Below are positions 1 through 5,295 of a DNA stretch of 6,712 nucleotides, one piece after another (positions within the stretch are counted from its first letter, which is position 1; every line of letters starts with the position of its first letter). Under the pieces are notes generated by a model, which made no database searches, was not told the DNA's origin, and was given only the letters and a program-made list of their open reading frames with translations. A program made the translations under genes and the position numbers. The DNA comes from Pseudomonadota bacterium. GTDB taxonomy: Bacteria; Pseudomonadota; Gammaproteobacteria; Burkholderiales; Burkholderiaceae_E. The stretch is from the NCBI GenBank assembly GCA_023389175.1, contig JAEWEW010000308.1, positions 1 through 6,712 on the forward strand, read 5' to 3'.

Positions 1-142
1 CCGCGGCGCCGACCAGGCGGGCGTACTCGTCGTCGACCGTCTGTGCACCGCCGCCGGAGCCGGTGGCGATCGCCCAGATGCCGATGAAGAGCGCGAACAG
101 CAGCGCCGACAGCGCCAGCGCGCGCAGGCGGGGGGATACCAC
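1..142 (-). CDS. nrtB: Nitrate-type ABC transporter permease, N-terminal fragment (partial)
   Basis: This is the first 47 codons of a membrane permease that continues beyond the left edge. The start is GTG at 142-140, one base after the TGA (146-144) of the binding-protein gene. A GGAGGAGC Shine-Dalgarno lies inside the last codons of that gene, so the two are almost certainly translationally coupled. The visible protein has a short basic start (SPRLRA), a hydrophobic first membrane segment at about residues 6-28 (LALSALLFALFIGIWAIAT), and then a Gly-rich, acidic loop. In NrtB/CmpB-type importers the permease passes nitrate, nitrite or a related anion from the periplasmic binding protein into the cytoplasm, powered by an ATPase usually encoded next. 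The permease EAA motif is outside the window, so the call rests on position, the hydrophobic N-terminus and the NrtA-like partner. The symbol reflects family membership, not proven substrate. Confidence 0.75.
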   Translation of the reverse strand, partial: MVSPRLRALALSALLFALFIGIWAIATGSGGGAQTVDDEYARLVGAA

Positions 143-143
143 C

Positions 144-1529
144 TCAGCTCCTCCGGATCGCGAAGCTGTTCACGTACTCCTCGGGCCTGGCCGGATCGAA
201 CGGCTTGCCCATGACCTCGAAGCCCTTGGACGCCGTCTCCGGCGGCGTCAGGCCCGCCTCCTTCATCAGGCGTGCGGCATCGGTGGCCAGGAACACCTCG
301 CTCGCCACCTTGCGGTAGTCGACGTCGCCCTTGATCTGCCCCCAGCGCTTCATCTGCGTCAGGATCCAGACGGCGAACGAATGCCAGGGGAACGGATCGA
401 AGTCGATCCGGTTGGGGTCCCGCTTCACGTTGCCGAGGCCGTCGGCATAGGTGCCGGTCAGCACCTGTTCGACCACTGTCACCGGCTGGTTCAGGTAGCT
501 GGCCGGCGCGATCGCCGCCGCGATCTCCTTGCGGTTCTTGGGGTCGTGCGCGTAGGCGGTGGCGTCGACGATCGCCTTGAGCAACGCGGTGTAGGTGTTC
601 GGCATCCGGTCCACGAACTCGCGGCTCGCGGCGAAGGCGCAGCAGGGATGGCCGTTCCACAGCTCCTTGGTGAGCAGGTGGATGAAGCCGACGCCGTCGT
701 AGACCGCGCGCTGGTTGAACGGATCCGGGCCGAGGAAACCGTCGAGGTTGTCCGCGCGCAGGTTGGCGACCATCTCCGGCGGCGGCACCGAGCGGATCTG
801 GATGTCCTTGTCGGGATCGAGCCCCGCCTCCGCCACGTAGTAGCGCAGCAGGTAGGCGTGCATGGAATAGTCGAACGGCACGCCGAAGCGGAAGCCCTTC
901 CACTGCTTCGGATCGCGCTTGTCCTTGTGCCGCATCGACAGCGTGATCGCCTGGCCGTTGATGTTCTCCACCGCCGGCATGGTGTAGGGCACGGCAGCCG
1001 AGCCGACGCCGAGCGAGATGGCAAGCGGCATCGGCGACAGCATGTGGGCGGCGTCGTACTCCTTGTTGAGCGTCTTGTCGCGGATCAGCGCCCAGCCGGC
1101 CGTCTTCACCACCTCCACGTCGAGCCCGTGCCGGGAGTAGAAGCCCATCGGATGGGCCATGATGATCGGCGTGGCGCAGGTGATTGGAATGAAGCCCACC
1201 TTGAGCGACGTCTTCTCCGGCTTGCCGGCGCCCTGCGCGAAGGCCTCCTTGGCCGCGCCGAGCGGAAAGAACATCGACACCGCCGACGCGGCCGTCGCCG
1301 TACCGACTGCGCGCAGGAAGCGGCGCCTCAGCTCGTCCTGCGGGAACAGCGCGCGCATGACCGCCTGCTCGACGACGCGTCCGTAGCGGCTGTACGTTGC
1401 GGACGGCGCATCGCCGCCTGCAGCTACCGCGGCGGCCTGAGCTTCGTCGTGTGCCTGCTGCGAGGAATGGCGGCCGCAGGCGCAACGCAGCCGGATAGCG
1501 GAATCGAACGGATCGGAGAGGATCGACAT
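144..1529 (-). CDS. nrtA: CmpA/NrtA-family ABC transporter substrate-binding protein, Tat-exported
   Basis: The 461-residue product is a periplasmic solute-binding protein of the CmpA/NrtA family, which captures nitrate/nitrite or, in some members, bicarbonate for an ABC importer. I chose the ATG at 1529 because the product then begins MSILSDPFDS, while the 40 upstream in-frame codons look non-coding and include the promoter palindrome. Residues 16-27 hold a Cys-x-Cys-Gly-Arg-His cluster followed by Ala-rich sequence. A twin-arginine motif RRRFLR is at 68-73, a hydrophobic segment at about 75-92, and a plausible AFA cleavage site near 96-98. The mature part starts at TSLKVGFIPITCATPIIMA (107-125). 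Family-typical stretches include WNGHPCCAFAASREF (291-305) and WHSFAVWILTQMKRWGQIK (382-400). The Shine-Dalgarno is weak (AGGGA about 10 nt upstream). The gene leads an operon with the permease. Nitrate is the likeliest ligand, but bicarbonate, cyanate or another small anion cannot be excluded from sequence. Confidence 0.9.
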   Translation of the reverse strand: MSILSDPFDSAIRLRCACGRHSSQQAHDEAQAAAVAAGGDAPSATYSRYGRVVEQAVMRALFPQDELRRRFLRAVGTATAASAVSMFFPLGAAKEAFAQGAGKPEKTSLKVGFIPITCATPIIMAHPMGFYSRHGLDVEVVKTAGWALIRDKTLNKEYDAAHMLSPMPLAISLGVGSAAVPYTMPAVENINGQAITLSMRHKDKRDPKQWKGFRFGVPFDYSMHAYLLRYYVAEAGLDPDKDIQIRSVPPPEMVANLRADNLDGFLGPDPFNQRAVYDGVGFIHLLTKELWNGHPCCAFAASREFVDRMPNTYTALLKAIVDATAYAHDPKNRKEIAAAIAPASYLNQPVTVVEQVLTGTYADGLGNVKRDPNRIDFDPFPWHSFAVWILTQMKRWGQIKGDVDYRKVASEVFLATDAARLMKEAGLTPPETASKGFEVMGKPFDPARPEEYVNSFAIRRS

Positions 1530-1547
1530 GCCTGGACTGTCCCTGGT

Positions 1548-1577
1548 TGGATGGTGCTTCAGGCAAAGCACCATCCA
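1548..1577. repeat. Perfect 12-bp inverted repeat upstream of the ABC transporter operon
   Basis: The arms TGGATGGTGCTT (1548-1559) and AAGCACCATCCA (1566-1577) are exact reverse complements around a 6-bp centre. The repeat ends 18 bp before the binding-protein ATG. As DNA it could be a dimeric regulator site. As RNA on the minus strand it would form a strong hairpin with loop UGCCUG just ahead of a weak ribosome-binding site. The loop does not match the A1/G4 hexaloop rule of ANTAR (NasT/NasR-type) leader RNAs. The symmetry is seen directly; its role is inference. Confidence 0.85.
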
Positions 1578-1582
1578 TGCCA
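1566..1582 (-). promoter_or_regulatory. Candidate sigma-54 (-24/-12) promoter for the nrtA-like operon
   Basis: Read on the minus strand, 1582-1566 is TGGCATGGATGGTGCTT. The invariant GG (1581-1580) and GC (1569-1568) are separated by exactly 10 bp, as in RpoN promoters (TGGCACG-N4-TTGCW). The -24 half is a near match (T for C) and the -12 half has G for the first T. Transcription would start near 1556, giving a leader of about 27 nt. The element overlaps one arm of the inverted repeat, so only part of the hairpin would be transcribed. Nitrogen-scavenging transporters are often RpoN/NtrC dependent, which fits the gene. No clean NtrC palindrome was found. Confidence 0.4.
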
Positions 1583-1665
1583 CCGCGGGAAGGCGCGGTC
1601 GCAGGGCGTCCGTGGGAGTGCAAGTCACCGCCGCGGCGCATGGCCGCACCGCCGCGGCCGCGCCG

Positions 1666-1677
1666 AAGCACCAATCC
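1666..1677 (-). promoter_or_regulatory. Upstream third copy of the GGATTGGTGCTT half-site
   Basis: On the minus strand this reads GGATTGGTGCTT, matching the arms of the 1548-1577 palindrome (GGATGGTGCTT) apart from one extra T. It has the same orientation as the 1566-1577 arm and lies exactly 100 bp further upstream. The TTGGTGC core resembles half of an NtrC-type site, and the distance suits an enhancer-binding protein acting on the sigma-54-like promoter. The copy is real. Function as an upstream activator site is inference. Confidence 0.35.
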
Positions 1678-1740
1678 GTGGCCCGCCGCCCTGTTTCGTG
1701 GCGGCGTCGGTGCCCCTCCGTACAGCCGGACCGGTGTGCG

Positions 1741-1827
1741 CTAGAAGATCAGGTCGATGATGCCGGTCACGACCAGCAGGCCGATCAGGAAGATGATCAC
1801 TACGATCCACAGCAGGATCTTGAGCAT
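1741..1827 (-). CDS. Small single-pass membrane protein, 28 residues
   Basis: The product, MLKILLWIVVIIFLIGLLVVTGIIDLIF, is essentially one transmembrane helix. A Lys at position 3 is the only positive charge and an Asp at position 25 the only negative one. I start it at the ATG 1827-1825, preceded by GGGGA with 6 bp spacing. The open frame extends upstream to 2004, but that part is Arg/Pro/Ala-rich and lacks a comparable start signal. Stop is TAG at 1743-1741. The unbroken run of Ile/Leu/Val codons in such GC-rich DNA argues for protein-level selection. I do not recognise a named family, and the role is unknown; small helices like this often bind and tune larger membrane proteins. It has its own gap of about 210 bp before the nrtA-like gene, so it may or may not be cotranscribed with it. 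Confidence 0.6.
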   Translation of the reverse strand: MLKILLWIVVIIFLIGLLVVTGIIDLIF

Positions 1828-2037
1828 GGCAGGTCCCCATGAGGCGTCCGGGGCGGCTTGGCAAGGCTCGTTCCCACGCGGTCCGGCGCGGCTTGCCCGC
1901 TGCGCATGCAGCCGCGTACGATGCGGCCCTCTTCCCGCGCCGTTGCCGTCGCTCACCCTGTATCTTGCAGCCCGGGGGTGTCGGCGTGGCGGAGACAGAA
2001 CCAAGGCCAGCTGTTAGCGAGAGGGCACGATCGAGAC

Positions 2038-2403
2038 GTGAGAACAGAACAAGGGGGCACCCGGAAGTGGTGTCCCAAGTGTCAGCAGATCAAGGTCTGC
2101 ACCGCAGTCAACCCGTCGCAACTTGGCGAGAGAAGCGGCCAGCGCTGGTATCGGGAGGGACACACCGACATCCAATGGTTCCGCCGGGGCCTGATCTGTC
2201 GGCATTGCAACCATCGATGGCTGTCGGCGGAAGTCCCTGAAGATTTCGTCGACGAGCTCGTCGAGCTCCGGGAAGCACTCAAGGACATCAAGGTGAACGC
2301 CGAGGAGTACATCAGGGAGGCAGGAAAGGCGTCCAGGAGCCTGGAGAGGCTGGGCAAGTCGCTCAGCGTCCTGAGGGCCCTCAGGATCTACAGCGAGCGG
2401 TAG
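2038..2403 (+). CDS. Conserved hypothetical protein with NrdR-like Cys4 zinc ribbon and helical C-terminus
   Basis: The 121-residue product has CPKC at 12-15 and CRHC at 54-57. These are spaced like a split zinc ribbon and followed by NHRWLSAEV, which resembles the RCLACGERFTTFE end of the NrdR repressor zinc ribbon; the preceding WFRRGLI matches NrdR's Arg-rich strand. Residues 68-118 form a long, charged, Leu-patterned helix or coiled coil (FVDELVELREALKDIKVNA onward) in place of NrdR's ATP-cone. The GTG start at 2038 gives an N-terminus MRTEQGGTRKWC; the open frame reaches back to 1858, but that part is low-complexity Arg/Pro/Ser sequence. The Shine-Dalgarno is weak (GAGAGGG about 12 nt upstream). 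By hand count 2041-2400 is about 61% GC, against about 70-77% in sampled lines of the MFS gene, suggesting a different history. Nucleic-acid binding is plausible but unproven. It is monocistronic and convergent with the MFS gene. Confidence 0.8.
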   Translation: MRTEQGGTRKWCPKCQQIKVCTAVNPSQLGERSGQRWYREGHTDIQWFRRGLICRHCNHRWLSAEVPEDFVDELVELREALKDIKVNAEEYIREAGKASRSLERLGKSLSVLRALRIYSER

Positions 2404-2426
2404 GCGCGACGCGCGTAGGCGCGCCT
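2402..2426. terminator. Possible shared terminator hairpin between convergent genes
   Basis: The 29-bp gap between the stop of the zinc-ribbon gene (2401-2403) and the stop of the MFS gene (2435-2433) is almost wholly GC-rich symmetric sequence. Arms AGGCGCG (2402-2408) and CGCGCCT (2420-2426) can pair across an 11-nt loop. Neither strand has a following T-tract, so this is not a canonical intrinsic terminator. Its location between two converging stops is the main support. Confidence 0.35.
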
Positions 2427-2432
2427 CGACGG

Positions 2433-3743
2433 CTATCGTCCGCGGGCCAGCGCCGCGCGCCCGGCCACTGTCCTCACCCGCCGCGGCGAAGCGATCCAGA
2501 TCGAGACGATCGACACCGCGACCGCGCCGATCGCCACCCAGAAGGCGCCTTCGTAGCTGCCGGTGCGGTCGTGGATCAAACCGGCCACCCATGGGCCGAC
2601 CGCGCCGCCGCCGATGGCGGCCACCATCAGCGTGCCGAAGATGCTGCCGTAGCTCGGCCCTTCGAAGATCTCCGCGGGGATTGCGCCGAAGACGGAAGTG
2701 ACGCCGTAGCCGAGCGCGCCCTGCACCAGAACCATGAATACGAGCAGGCCCATCGACGGATTGCCGGACAGCGCGAGCAGCGCCGCATAGGTCAGGAGGA
2801 ATCCGAGGTTGCCGATGGTCCAGACGAGCTCGCGCCCGAGCCGGTCCGACAACTGTCCCAGCGCGATCTGGCCGGGCACGCCGGCGAGGCTCACCCAGCC
2901 GAGCGCCCAGGCCGCTTCGCTCGGGCTGAAGCCGGTCTCCACCAGGTACTGGGTCTGGTGGACCTGCACCAGGTACCAGGCGAACAGGGCGCAGAAGTAG
3001 CCGATCGCGATCCACCAAAAGCGCCCGGTGCGCATCGCGCGCGCGAGCGTCCATTCGACCGCCGCCCAGTCGGCATCCACGATATAGGCGCGGCGCGCTG
3101 CCGCAGCCGCTTCCGCGTTGGTGGTATCGCCATCCGGATGCAGGCCGATATCCTCCGGCCGGCGCCGCAGCAGCAGCGCGAGCGGCGCCAGGACTACCAG
3201 CGCGACCACGCCGAGCGAGAAGCAGGCGGTACGCCAGCCGGCATGCTCGATCACCCACTGCATGGCGGGCAGCAGCACGATGGAGCCGACGCCCACGCCG
3301 GCGAACGCGATGCTCATGGCGAGCCCGCGCCGGCGGGCGAACCATGCCGGCAGGAAGAGGCCCTGGCAGGAATAGCCGAGGCAGACGCTGCCGGCGCCGA
3401 CCAGCACGCCGAGCGTCGCATAGAAGTGCCACGGCTCGCGGGAGAGGCCGGCCAGCAGCATTCCGCCGGCGGTCGCGGCCACGCCGATCAGCGTGACGCT
3501 CCGCGGTCCGCGCGTGTCGATCATGCGACCGAGCACCGGGCTGAGGAAGGCCGAGAGCAGGAAGCCGAAGGAGAACACGCCGGCCGTCACCCCGCGGTCC
3601 CAGCCGAACTCGTCGAGAATCGGCGGATAGAGCAGCGAGAACGCGGTGCGCGCGTTCACGCCGATGCCCATGGTGACAAACACGACCGCGACGATGAGCC
3701 AGCCGTAATAGAAAGGCAGGCGTGCGGCAAATCTCGATAGCAT
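2433..3743 (-). CDS. MFS transporter, probably an organic-anion (OFA/monocarboxylate-like) carrier
   Basis: The 436-residue product is an inner-membrane secondary transporter of the major facilitator superfamily. The N-terminal FYYGWLIVAVVFVTMGIG (11-28) forms TM1. The signature motif A in the loop between TM2 and TM3 reads GRMIDTRGPR (72-81). Its degenerate copy in the second half is GQLSDRLGRELV (296-307). The central cytoplasmic loop is at about 193-240 (LRRRPEDIGLHPDG onward), separating two six-helix bundles, and the length is typical. FARRRGLAMSIAFAGVGVG (135-153) is common in carriers of the oxalate/formate antiporter and monocarboxylate groups, so a carboxylate substrate is my best guess; the sequence does not settle it. 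The ATG at 3743 has AGGGGA with 6 bp spacing. The gene stands alone, divergent from the VOC remnant and convergent with the zinc-ribbon gene. An uptake or efflux direction cannot be assigned. Confidence 0.9.
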   Translation of the reverse strand: MLSRFAARLPFYYGWLIVAVVFVTMGIGVNARTAFSLLYPPILDEFGWDRGVTAGVFSFGFLLSAFLSPVLGRMIDTRGPRSVTLIGVAATAGGMLLAGLSREPWHFYATLGVLVGAGSVCLGYSCQGLFLPAWFARRRGLAMSIAFAGVGVGSIVLLPAMQWVIEHAGWRTACFSLGVVALVVLAPLALLLRRRPEDIGLHPDGDTTNAEAAAAARRAYIVDADWAAVEWTLARAMRTGRFWWIAIGYFCALFAWYLVQVHQTQYLVETGFSPSEAAWALGWVSLAGVPGQIALGQLSDRLGRELVWTIGNLGFLLTYAALLALSGNPSMGLLVFMVLVQGALGYGVTSVFGAIPAEIFEGPSYGSIFGTLMVAAIGGGAVGPWVAGLIHDRTGSYEGAFWVAIGAVAVSIVSIWIASPRRVRTVAGRAALARGR

Positions 3744-3770
3744 GCGGGGTCCCCTGCGGCTCGCGTGGCG

Positions 3771-3784
3771 GCCGCTGCAGCGGC
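3771..3784. promoter_or_regulatory. 14-bp perfect palindrome in the MFS/VOC divergent promoter region
   Basis: GCCGCTGCAGCGGC (3771-3784) is its own reverse complement and lies 27 bp upstream of the MFS start codon. A second, shorter palindrome, TTGGCCAA, follows at 3789-3796. They sit in the 125-bp gap shared by two divergent genes, where an operator would be expected. High GC raises the chance of accidental palindromes, so the regulatory role is tentative. Confidence 0.3.
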
Positions 3785-3868
3785 TCGTTGGCCAAGAGGA
3801 GTTTACCGATGCGGCGCGGCCTGCCTCGCCGGCTGCCGTAGAATCGCGAGGTCCTGGCGGAAACGGGC

Positions 3869-4244
3869 ATGCATCGCAGCAGACTGGGCAACGTCGTCAT
3901 CGATTGCCGCACCGACGACCTTCTCGCGGAGGCGCGCTTCTGGAGTGCGACCCTCGGTTACCCGCTGCCCCAGGACATGGATGTCGGCAGCGGCTACATC
4001 CAGCTCGTGACCCCGCCGGGCGAGGTGCAGGTCATCATCCAGCGGGTCGACCATGATCCCCGGGCCCATCTCGACATCGAGACCGACGCGATCGAGGCGG
4101 AGGTCGCGCGGCTGCAAGGCCTCGGCGCGCGGGTCGTGTCGCGCAAGCAGGCCTGTGTTGATGCAGGCGCCAAGCGGGCACCGCTTCTGCGTTGGCAGCC
4201 CGTTTCGCGACGGCTTCGAGCGGGGCGCGAACCGCTGGGGTTGA
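3869..4244 (+). pseudogene. VOC/glyoxalase-fold protein gene with a frameshift
   Basis: The reading frame from ATG 3869 gives a typical small VOC-superfamily protein for about 95 residues: GNVVIDCRTDD (7-17), ARFWSATLGYPL (22-33), YIQLVTPPGEVQVIIQRV (43-60), AHLDIETD (66-73) and the helix ending LGARVVSRKQA (85-95). The expected last strand is then found one base later in another frame: VLMQAPSGHRFCVGSPF through GANRWG, stop TGA 4242-4244. Joining the frames restores a product of about 125 residues, the normal length for this glyoxalase-like group. The simplest cause is loss of two bases within a TGGGTG-like codon pair (Trp-Val) at about 4154-4157. Without repair, the first frame runs on to 4552, across the start of the next gene. 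The intact family may act as metal-dependent lyases, dioxygenases or binding proteins; no specific substrate is evident. A sequencing error is the alternative to a real pseudogene. Confidence 0.8.
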
Positions 4245-4272
4245 GCCGTCACGCTGTTGCATTTCGTGGCGA

Positions 4273-4305
4273 TGACCCTACGGGTCAAATGTGCGTCCTG
4301 CACAT
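4273..4305. promoter_or_regulatory. Two tandem dyads upstream of the DUF6502 gene
   Basis: TGACCC-TAC-GGGTCA (4273-4287) and ATGTGC-GTCCT-GCACAT (4289-4305) are adjacent perfect inverted repeats with 6-bp arms. They lie in the 91-bp gap between the VOC remnant and the DUF6502 start, just upstream of a -10 box at 4324-4329, where an activator or repressor would bind. The two dyads are unlike each other, so they could serve two regulators or be partly accidental. No T-tract follows, which argues against a terminator. Confidence 0.4.
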
Positions 4306-4323
4306 GCCTCCGATCCCCGTGCC

Positions 4324-4329
4324 TATACT
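4324..4329 (+). promoter_or_regulatory. -10 box TATACT, probable leaderless promoter of the DUF6502 gene
   Basis: TATACT differs from TATAAT at one position and is conspicuous in this GC-rich DNA. It ends 6 bp before the A of the ATG at 4336, so transcription starting the usual 6-8 bp downstream would begin at or next to the start codon. No Shine-Dalgarno precedes the ATG. No convincing -35 hexamer lies 16-19 bp upstream, so activation through the neighbouring dyads is possible. Confidence 0.5.
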
Positions 4330-4335
4330 GGGCGC

Positions 4336-5295
4336 ATGGCAACCGAAGGCTCCGTCCTGCCCGGCGAGGCGCTGCTCGCCTCGTTCCAGGCGGTGTTGCG
4401 CCCGCTTGCCCGGCTCGCGGTCGCTTCCGGCCTGCCCTATGCGCGCGTCGACGAGGTGTTGCGCCAGGCGCTGGTCGATGCGGCAAGCGCCGCCCATGCC
4501 GGCCTGCCGCAGCATCGGCGCGTCAGCCGCATCAGTACCAGCACCGGGCTGAATCGCCGCGAGGTCACGCGCCTCACGCGTGACCCCGACGCGGCCCACA
4601 GCCCGCCGCCGCCTTCGCATGCGACCCGGCTCTTCCTGCGGTGGCTCTCGGACAAGCGCTTCCGCGCGTCACGCGGCAAGGTGCGGCGGCTTCCGCGCCA
4701 CGGCGCCGAGCCCAGCTTCGAGAGCCTCGCGCGCGAGATCACCCGCGACGTGCATCCGCGCAGCCTCCTGGACGAGCTGCTGCGCCTTGGTCTTGCCCGC
4801 CACGACGAGGCGGCCGACGAGATCGAGCTGGTGGTGGATGCCTTCGTGCCGCGCGGCGATCACGCCCGCATGCTGGCATTCCTCGGCGCCAACGTCGGCG
4901 ACCATCTCGAGGCCGCGGTCGCCAACGTGCTCGGCGACGGCCGCCAGCACTTCGAGCAGGCGATCTTCGCCGACGAGCTCTCCGTCGATTCGATCCAGGC
5001 CACCCGCGAGCTGATCACGCGGCAGTGGCAGGCGCTGCGCAATGCGGCGGTGCCCGCGCTCGAGGAGCTCATCCGGAGCGACCAGGAGGCGGGCCGTCCG
5101 CAGGACCAGCGCATCCGCATCGGTCTCTACACCTGGACCGAGCCCATGCCGGCCGGCGTGGCGGCCGCCCCGGACGCGGCCGGCGCCGGGCGGGAGAACC
5201 CGGACGCAGGCGCAAGGCCGCGCCGTGCCGCTTCCGGGCGGCAATCAGGTGCCAAGGATCGTCCCCCGCGATCGCGTCGCAAGGAGGCGCAGTGA
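4336..5295 (+). CDS. DUF6502-family protein, possible DNA-binding regulator
   Basis: The 319-residue soluble product resembles proteins I recall under DUF6502, whose function is unknown. Residues 12-58 are helical (ALLASFQAVLRPLARLAVAS onward). Residues 61-82 (RRVSRISTSTGLNRREVTRL) look like a helix-turn-helix recognition unit, and an Arg/Lys-rich segment (FLRWLSDKRFRASRGKVRRL) follows at 100-119. The middle, 127-240, is mostly amphipathic helix, including a LDELLRLGLARHDE stretch. From about 272 the tail is Ala/Gly/Arg/Pro-rich and basic, probably disordered. I start it at ATG 4336: the frame extends to a GTG at 4291, but those codons cover the putative promoter. The last codons contain the AAGGAGG that serves the next gene, and the stop overlaps the next ATG by one base, so the pair forms an operon. 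A transcriptional role is inference from the HTH-like segment; no cofactor or catalytic motif is apparent. Confidence 0.85.
   Translation: MATEGSVLPGEALLASFQAVLRPLARLAVASGLPYARVDEVLRQALVDAASAAHAGLPQHRRVSRISTSTGLNRREVTRLTRDPDAAHSPPPPSHATRLFLRWLSDKRFRASRGKVRRLPRHGAEPSFESLAREITRDVHPRSLLDELLRLGLARHDEAADEIELVVDAFVPRGDHARMLAFLGANVGDHLEAAVANVLGDGRQHFEQAIFADELSVDSIQATRELITRQWQALRNAAVPALEELIRSDQEAGRPQDQRIRIGLYTWTEPMPAGVAAAPDAAGAGRENPDAGARPRRAASGRQSGAKDRPPRSRRKEAQ
5281..5287 (+). promoter_or_regulatory. Strong Shine-Dalgarno for the DUF5666 lipoprotein gene
   Basis: AAGGAGG lies 7 bp before the ATG at 5295 and only 4 bp before an in-frame GTG at 5292, so it favours the ATG. It is embedded in the final codons of the DUF6502 gene. 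It is the strongest ribosome-binding site in the window, contrasting with the absence of one before DUF6502, which suggests the lipoprotein is made in greater amounts than its partner. Confidence 0.75.

Noticed and set aside
1626..1665. GC-rich imperfect hairpin with a 6-nt loop that might pair with the 1548-1577 hairpin as a two-hairpin ANTAR leader
   Set aside because: The loops (GGCGGU and UGCCUG on the minus strand) lack the conserved A1/G4 pair, and GC content alone explains a stem here.
63..1760. 565-codon plus-strand open frame opposite the nrtA-like gene
   Set aside because: It is antisense to a gene with clear family motifs and its translation is Arg/His/Gly-rich with no recognisable domain. 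High GC removes stop codons from shadow frames.
1893..1922. Possible sigma-70 promoter TTGCCC-N18-TACGAT ahead of the zinc-ribbon gene
   Set aside because: Each hexamer matches only 4 of 6 consensus bases, and it would give a leader of about 110 nt. Too weak to list as a feature.
1858..2037. 60-codon N-terminal extension of the zinc-ribbon protein
   Set aside because: In frame, but Arg/Pro/Ser-rich with no domain character. The protein reads naturally from GTG 2038.
2571..3740. 389-codon plus-strand frame opposite the MFS gene
   Set aside because: It mirrors the MFS codons and is rich in Glu/His/Arg/Gln without motifs or a ribosome-binding site.
2014..3912. 632-codon minus-strand frame covering the MFS gene and running under the zinc-ribbon gene
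   Set aside because: It is an Arg/Pro/Ala-rich out-of-frame shadow of the MFS gene, and it also spans the antisense of the zinc-ribbon gene.
4139..4165. Programmed frameshifting in the VOC gene
   Set aside because: No slippery heptamer or downstream pseudoknot-like structure is visible; a small deletion or sequencing error is simpler.
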